Below, one piece after another: positions 60,754 through 64,000 of a stretch of 64,000 nucleotides of DNA; position 1 is the first letter of the stretch; each line of letters opens with the position of its first letter. The notes beneath the pieces were generated by a model. It did no database searches. It saw nothing but the letters and a program-made list of their open reading frames with translations, and had not been told where the DNA came from. A program made the translations under genes and the position numbers. Source of the DNA: Cucumis sativus (taxonomy: Eukaryota; Streptophyta; Magnoliopsida; Cucurbitales; Cucurbitaceae); the NCBI RefSeq assembly GCF_000004075.3, contig NC_026657.2, positions 36,566,732 to 36,630,731 on the forward strand, in the 5' to 3' direction.

Positions 60754-62142
60754 TCACGGTTGTTTGCTTATGCTGATTGCTCTGTTGGAAGAGGAGAAGC
60801 TTCTATCTGATGGCATTGAGTCTGAATCATTCATAAATTGTTGTTGCATCATTGCCACTGCATTCCTATCCGCCGCCATCTCAGATACTCGCCACACCTT
60901 AATTGACTTATCCAAGCTCCCACTATACACTATCCACTGCCTGTCCCCATTCTTCGACGACTCATTATCTTCTTCCGCCGCCAAGCATTTAACTGGCCCA
61001 GTATGCCCGGTCAGCACTGACAGACATGTATGGACTGCCCCTTCTCTACGCCACACACATATAGTCTTATCAGCTGAGCCACTAAACACCATACTCCCCA
61101 CTGCCACTAAACATAACACAGTCAGCTTATGCCCTTTCAGAACCCCACCGTGTGTCAATTTCCCTTTTCTTTCCCAGAAATTCACCATCCCATCAGATGA
61201 CCCACAATACACGACGGTTCCCGCTGCTGTCACTGCCAACGCAGTCACTGCACATTCTTGCTTCAACAATGACTCCAATAGAGTGTGCTTTGTTGCCTTC
61301 CCTTTCGCTTCCCTTTTCCACACCTTCACTGTCCCATCTGCTGACCCTGTAAACACCAGCCCTTCCACACTTGCCACAACTGAATTCACTGCATCATCGT
61401 GCACATTCAGTGATTCCAAGCATTTTGAATCTGCAATTCTCCATACCTTCAGTGTTCTATCCCATGAGGCAGAGTATAAAAGCAGCTTGTCTTCAGTTAA
61501 GCTCAAACAAGACACTGCATCAGAGTGTTTGATCCATAGAGCCCTTCGACGTCCTCGTCCTTCAACGTAATTGTTCGGATTGATTGAGCTTTTGAATATG
61601 TCTTTCAATGTTGGCAATGTTCCAGCTCGTTTATGGTCACTTGGGTTCTTTTGTGATACCTTCCAGACGCGGATTTTCCCATCTTGATGTCCAGTAAAAA
61701 TCTTCTCGCCTGAGATGATAATGGCTTTCACCAACCCACTGCTGGATTTAAATGCAGCATATTCCTTCAAATTCTTCCAAACTCGAATGTTCTTGCTGTC
61801 GGAGCCAGTGTAAAGAAGCTCCCCTGAAGCAGCTAAGGAATAGATATGGCCTTCTTCACGAACAAGAGAGCCAATTAATCCATTTTGTGGACCGCTGTTC
61901 TCTTCCACTTGAGACCATGGAGATTTAGCAAACATGGAGGTTTGATTCCATGGCGACATTGTCATGGGAGAGCCTTCGCCACTCATACGACTCTGATCAT
62001 AAAATGCTTGGCCACCAACAGAAGCGCTGCTGTTTCTCATGGCAAAATCTTCTTCCGTTAGGGTGGAGGAAATGTTGGGGTCGGAATGTGCCATGTTGCC
62101 ACCGTATTTGGCTCGAGGAATGCTGTTGCCTTCTCCAAACAT
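60754..62142 (-). CDS. JGB: Seven-repeat WD40 protein, JINGUBANG-like
   Basis: Intronless gene for 462 aa, close in length to Arabidopsis JINGUBANG. A polar N-terminal region (1-95) is followed by seven WD40 repeats ending in IRVWK (123), IRVWK (161), LKVWR (235), TVKVWK (276), VNFWE (324), ICVWR (365) and IKVWR (418). A charged insert (164-203) lies between repeats 2 and 3, and a Ser/Met-rich tail (430-462) follows. The fold is a beta-propeller scaffold. In Arabidopsis, JINGUBANG restrains pollen germination and acts with TCP4 in jasmonate synthesis. The same role here is inference, since plants carry several JGB-like paralogues. The start at MFGEG is the first ATG after a leader rich in AAAAAAACA. 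Confidence 0.9.
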   Translation of the reverse strand: MFGEGNSIPRAKYGGNMAHSDPNISSTLTEEDFAMRNSSASVGGQAFYDQSRMSGEGSPMTMSPWNQTSMFAKSPWSQVEENSGPQNGLIGSLVREEGHIYSLAASGELLYTGSDSKNIRVWKNLKEYAAFKSSSGLVKAIIISGEKIFTGHQDGKIRVWKVSQKNPSDHKRAGTLPTLKDIFKSSINPNNYVEGRGRRRALWIKHSDAVSCLSLTEDKLLLYSASWDRTLKVWRIADSKCLESLNVHDDAVNSVVASVEGLVFTGSADGTVKVWKREAKGKATKHTLLESLLKQECAVTALAVTAAGTVVYCGSSDGMVNFWERKGKLTHGGVLKGHKLTVLCLVAVGSMVFSGSADKTICVWRREGAVHTCLSVLTGHTGPVKCLAAEEDNESSKNGDRQWIVYSGSLDKSIKVWRVSEMAADRNAVAMMQQQFMNDSDSMPSDRSFSSSNRAISISKQP

Positions 62143-62213
62143 ATTGTTTTTTTTTTCTTTTTTTGTTTGTTATTTATGATTCTGCTCCCACCTTCTCTCC
62201 GTTTTTGTGGATT

Positions 62214-62226
62214 GTTATTATATGAA
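62214..62226 (-). promoter_or_regulatory. Probable TATA box of the JINGUBANG-like gene
   Basis: The minus strand reads TTCATATAATAAC about 75 bases before the start codon, followed by AATCCACAAAAACGGAGAGA leader-like sequence. Motif and spacing only. Confidence 0.45.
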
Positions 62227-62958
62227 TTCCCACATGAGAAGTGAAAATTTCATATACAATTATTAGTTTTTAACCCCAAAAGGTTAATAACCCAAAAGAC
62301 CCAAGTTAAAATGGGAGTTTTGGGGGTGAAGTAATGGGTTGATGATGGAGAGAAAATACAGGAGAGTGATGCTAAAAATGCAAATCCAAAAGTGTGGACA
62401 CAAGAGAGTTTGTCTATAATTAGCATATTCTAAATGCCAATACTCAAAGAAAACTAGACAACCAAACCTTCATTTTGGTCAAATCAGAAACATGCTTTTT
62501 TTAGGAAACTAAAGGAGAACATATCGCTCCATATGTGGAGTACAAACACAAACAAAAACCATCAAATACTTTCTTTTTCTTCTTTGGAAGGGAATTTGTT
62601 TTGGTAATTTATCAAATAGATAGAATTTGAAGTCTTGAACAAAAGAAAAAAAAAAAAGGATAGAATTGTGTAATTTAAAATCTCACATGTACTTCTAGCC
62701 ACACAAGAACACATATCATTGTGATCACCTTATCAAAGAAAATAGCTGAATGATTAAAACATCTCTACTTCCCCTTCTACTAAGAAGTTAGACTCTTTCG
62801 TTACAATCAATCATAAAATGCAAAAGATTTGTTAAACAAAAAAGATAATCACGGAATAATTTAGGGGCTTTGCGGCAGGGAATCTAAAAACAAAAACTTG
62901 AAATGAAGTGATTTAATGAAATGAAGTCATTCGCATTTGGTTGTGTTTGGTAGCATAT
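62227..62958. other. Upstream region of the JINGUBANG-like gene
   Basis: AT-rich, no gene seen; it presumably contains the distal promoter of the WD40 gene. Confidence 0.4.
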
Positions 62959-63110
62959 TGTTAGAATTTCTATATTTTTATTTATGTTAATTGTTTTTAC
63001 TTTTTCCTTATTTGTAAAAGATCTCTTCTCCTATATAAGAACTAAGAAGACCAAATCTCTCTCTTATACATGAAGGCCAAATCTGCCTATATATTAAAAA
63101 CAATTTAACA
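62959..63110 (+). mobile_element. Possible LTR start with TATA box
   Basis: Begins TGTTAGAATTTC, like many copia LTRs, and contains CCTATATAAGAACTAAG at 63031 with CTCTCTCTTATACATG after it. No primer-binding site, target duplication or coding region is visible, so an ordinary promoter remains possible. Confidence 0.3.
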
Positions 63111-64000
63111 CTCTCAAGTTTAAATTTAAAGTTTATATTAGAGAGGAAATAAGATTTCAAACAATAAACTAATTTTCTTACAAACTAAACAAAAACCCTA
63201 GTTTGTGTTGCTGTCGAACCTCTCTCTCGTCCGCCACCACCTCCAGTAACTCAGAGCTCACCGGAATCTTCAATCGGTGAGCAATCGTTCTCCTTCGCTC
63301 GACTTTTTGCCCGCAGGTGGTCCGTTTTATGGTATGGGTTTTGCCTTTACCCGTCGGCCGGTCATATATTAGCAATTGGCGTCGCATTTCGTCATCGTCG
63401 ATCGCCCATCTCCGACCATTCGCCGCTGACCGCATCGCGCCGCCACTGAATATGGCCGAAAAAATTCGGGTTTTGTTTTGTTTACGTTGATTGTGCTGTC
63501 GTGAGCTGCCGTCAATCGTTAAAAGTATACTTGAATCCTAACCCTAGCCATGGTAACTTTTGGCACCGCCAGGGGAACCCTAGCAGCCGAAATTATCGGC
63601 TCTCCTACATCCGGTTAGAGTTGTGTTGCCGTCAGAAATCAGTCATCGAGTGGCTCACCCAGTTCAAAGCTGTTTGGTTAATCCAACTCGGTTCGGTCTA
63701 CTTATCTGGTTTAACTACTTTTGGTCTGGTTTGGTTAATCTTCAGCCGCTTATTTCACAAGATCAAACTCATCAAATCAAATCTCAAGGGTGTGTTTGGG
63801 TGAAGGGTTATCATAACCCTTCCTCAATTCCCTCCATCCTTCCTCAAATTCCTCAGTCCTTTCTTATTTCTTATTTAATTCTTTCTTGTTTTTTATTAGT
63901 TCGGTTAATTTCAATCTTTTTATTTAAAAAACACAATTTACTTTTAAATTATGATTTTTTTACAATTGCATCCATTTAAAATTTTAATTTCTCCTTCTAT
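63111..64000. other. GC-richer end of window, gene not identified
   Basis: From about 63.19 to 63.80 kb the base composition is clearly less AT-rich. AAAAACCCTAG at about 63.195 kb is a telo-box-like motif often found in plant promoters and leaders. Frames on both strands are short and lack recognisable domains. It may be the leader of a gene running off the window, or repeat DNA. Confidence 0.35.

Noticed and set aside
60719..61570. 283-codon plus-strand frame opposite the WD40 gene
   Set aside because: The minus strand encodes seven clear WD40 repeats; the plus frame is its complement without a domain.
63178..63435. 85-codon minus-strand Arg-rich frame near the window end
   Set aside because: No recognisable domain and no splice or leader context; composition alone does not support a gene.
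1..64000. CRISPR array, bacterial operon or phage features
   Set aside because: Introns, plant gene families and plant transposons show this is plant nuclear DNA; no spaced direct repeats of CRISPR type are present.

Overview
The window is nuclear DNA of a flowering plant: very AT-rich, with GT-AG introns, LTR retrotransposon and MITE debris, and plant-only protein families. The repeat types and the P450 style suggest a eudicot, probably a cucurbit (Cucurbitaceae). That placement is an inference from memory of these families; species and chromosome cannot be read from the sequence.

The left two thirds (about 5.1-39.6 kb) is a head-to-tail tandem array of six cytochrome P450 genes of the CYP82 family, all on the + strand and all with complete reading frames once spliced. 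Five have the usual two-exon structure, with one phase-0 intron just before the I-helix oxygen-binding motif. The fifth gene has gained an extra phase-1 intron. The array falls into two sub-blocks. Copies 1-3 (5.3-19.2 kb) have an LPP-type hinge, and copies 4-6 (27.8-39.6 kb) have an LQP-type hinge and a shared GYNN motif. Between them lie about 8.6 kb of repeats, holding a gutted Ty3/gypsy element with gag only and a chimeric patch of captured gene fragments (ALIS/CDC50-like next to eIF2-alpha-like). A further gene fragment, resembling importin-9, lies on the minus strand between copies 4 and 5.

From 39.6 to 55.3 kb there is no convincing intact gene. This stretch holds short tandem repeats, a CACTA-type terminus, decayed exons resembling a LIN-type WD40/U-box E3 ligase, a 1.2 kb inverted-repeat element with nested MITE copies, a copia-like LTR, and a second copy of a roughly 850-bp repeat rich in a CGATCGTGTACCAAAT-like motif that also occurs near 13-15 kb.

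The right end has two ordinary conserved genes in convergent orientation. One is an eight-exon receptor-like cytoplasmic kinase with an N-terminal USP-like domain (+ strand, 722 aa). The other is a single-exon seven-blade WD40 protein of the JINGUBANG type (- strand, 462 aa). The last 1.8 kb has no gene I can support.

The P450 genes would act as ER-anchored monooxygenases of specialised metabolism (terpenoid, phenylpropanoid or alkaloid-type substrates in known CYP82s), and their tandem layout implies local duplication and divergence. No other biosynthetic enzyme class is adjacent, so this is a gene-family array and not a mixed metabolic gene cluster within this window. I did not find a clearly new biological system. 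The most unusual items are the start-codon duplication at copy 1, the extra intron in copy 5, the altered I-helix in copy 6, and the trapped gene fragments.
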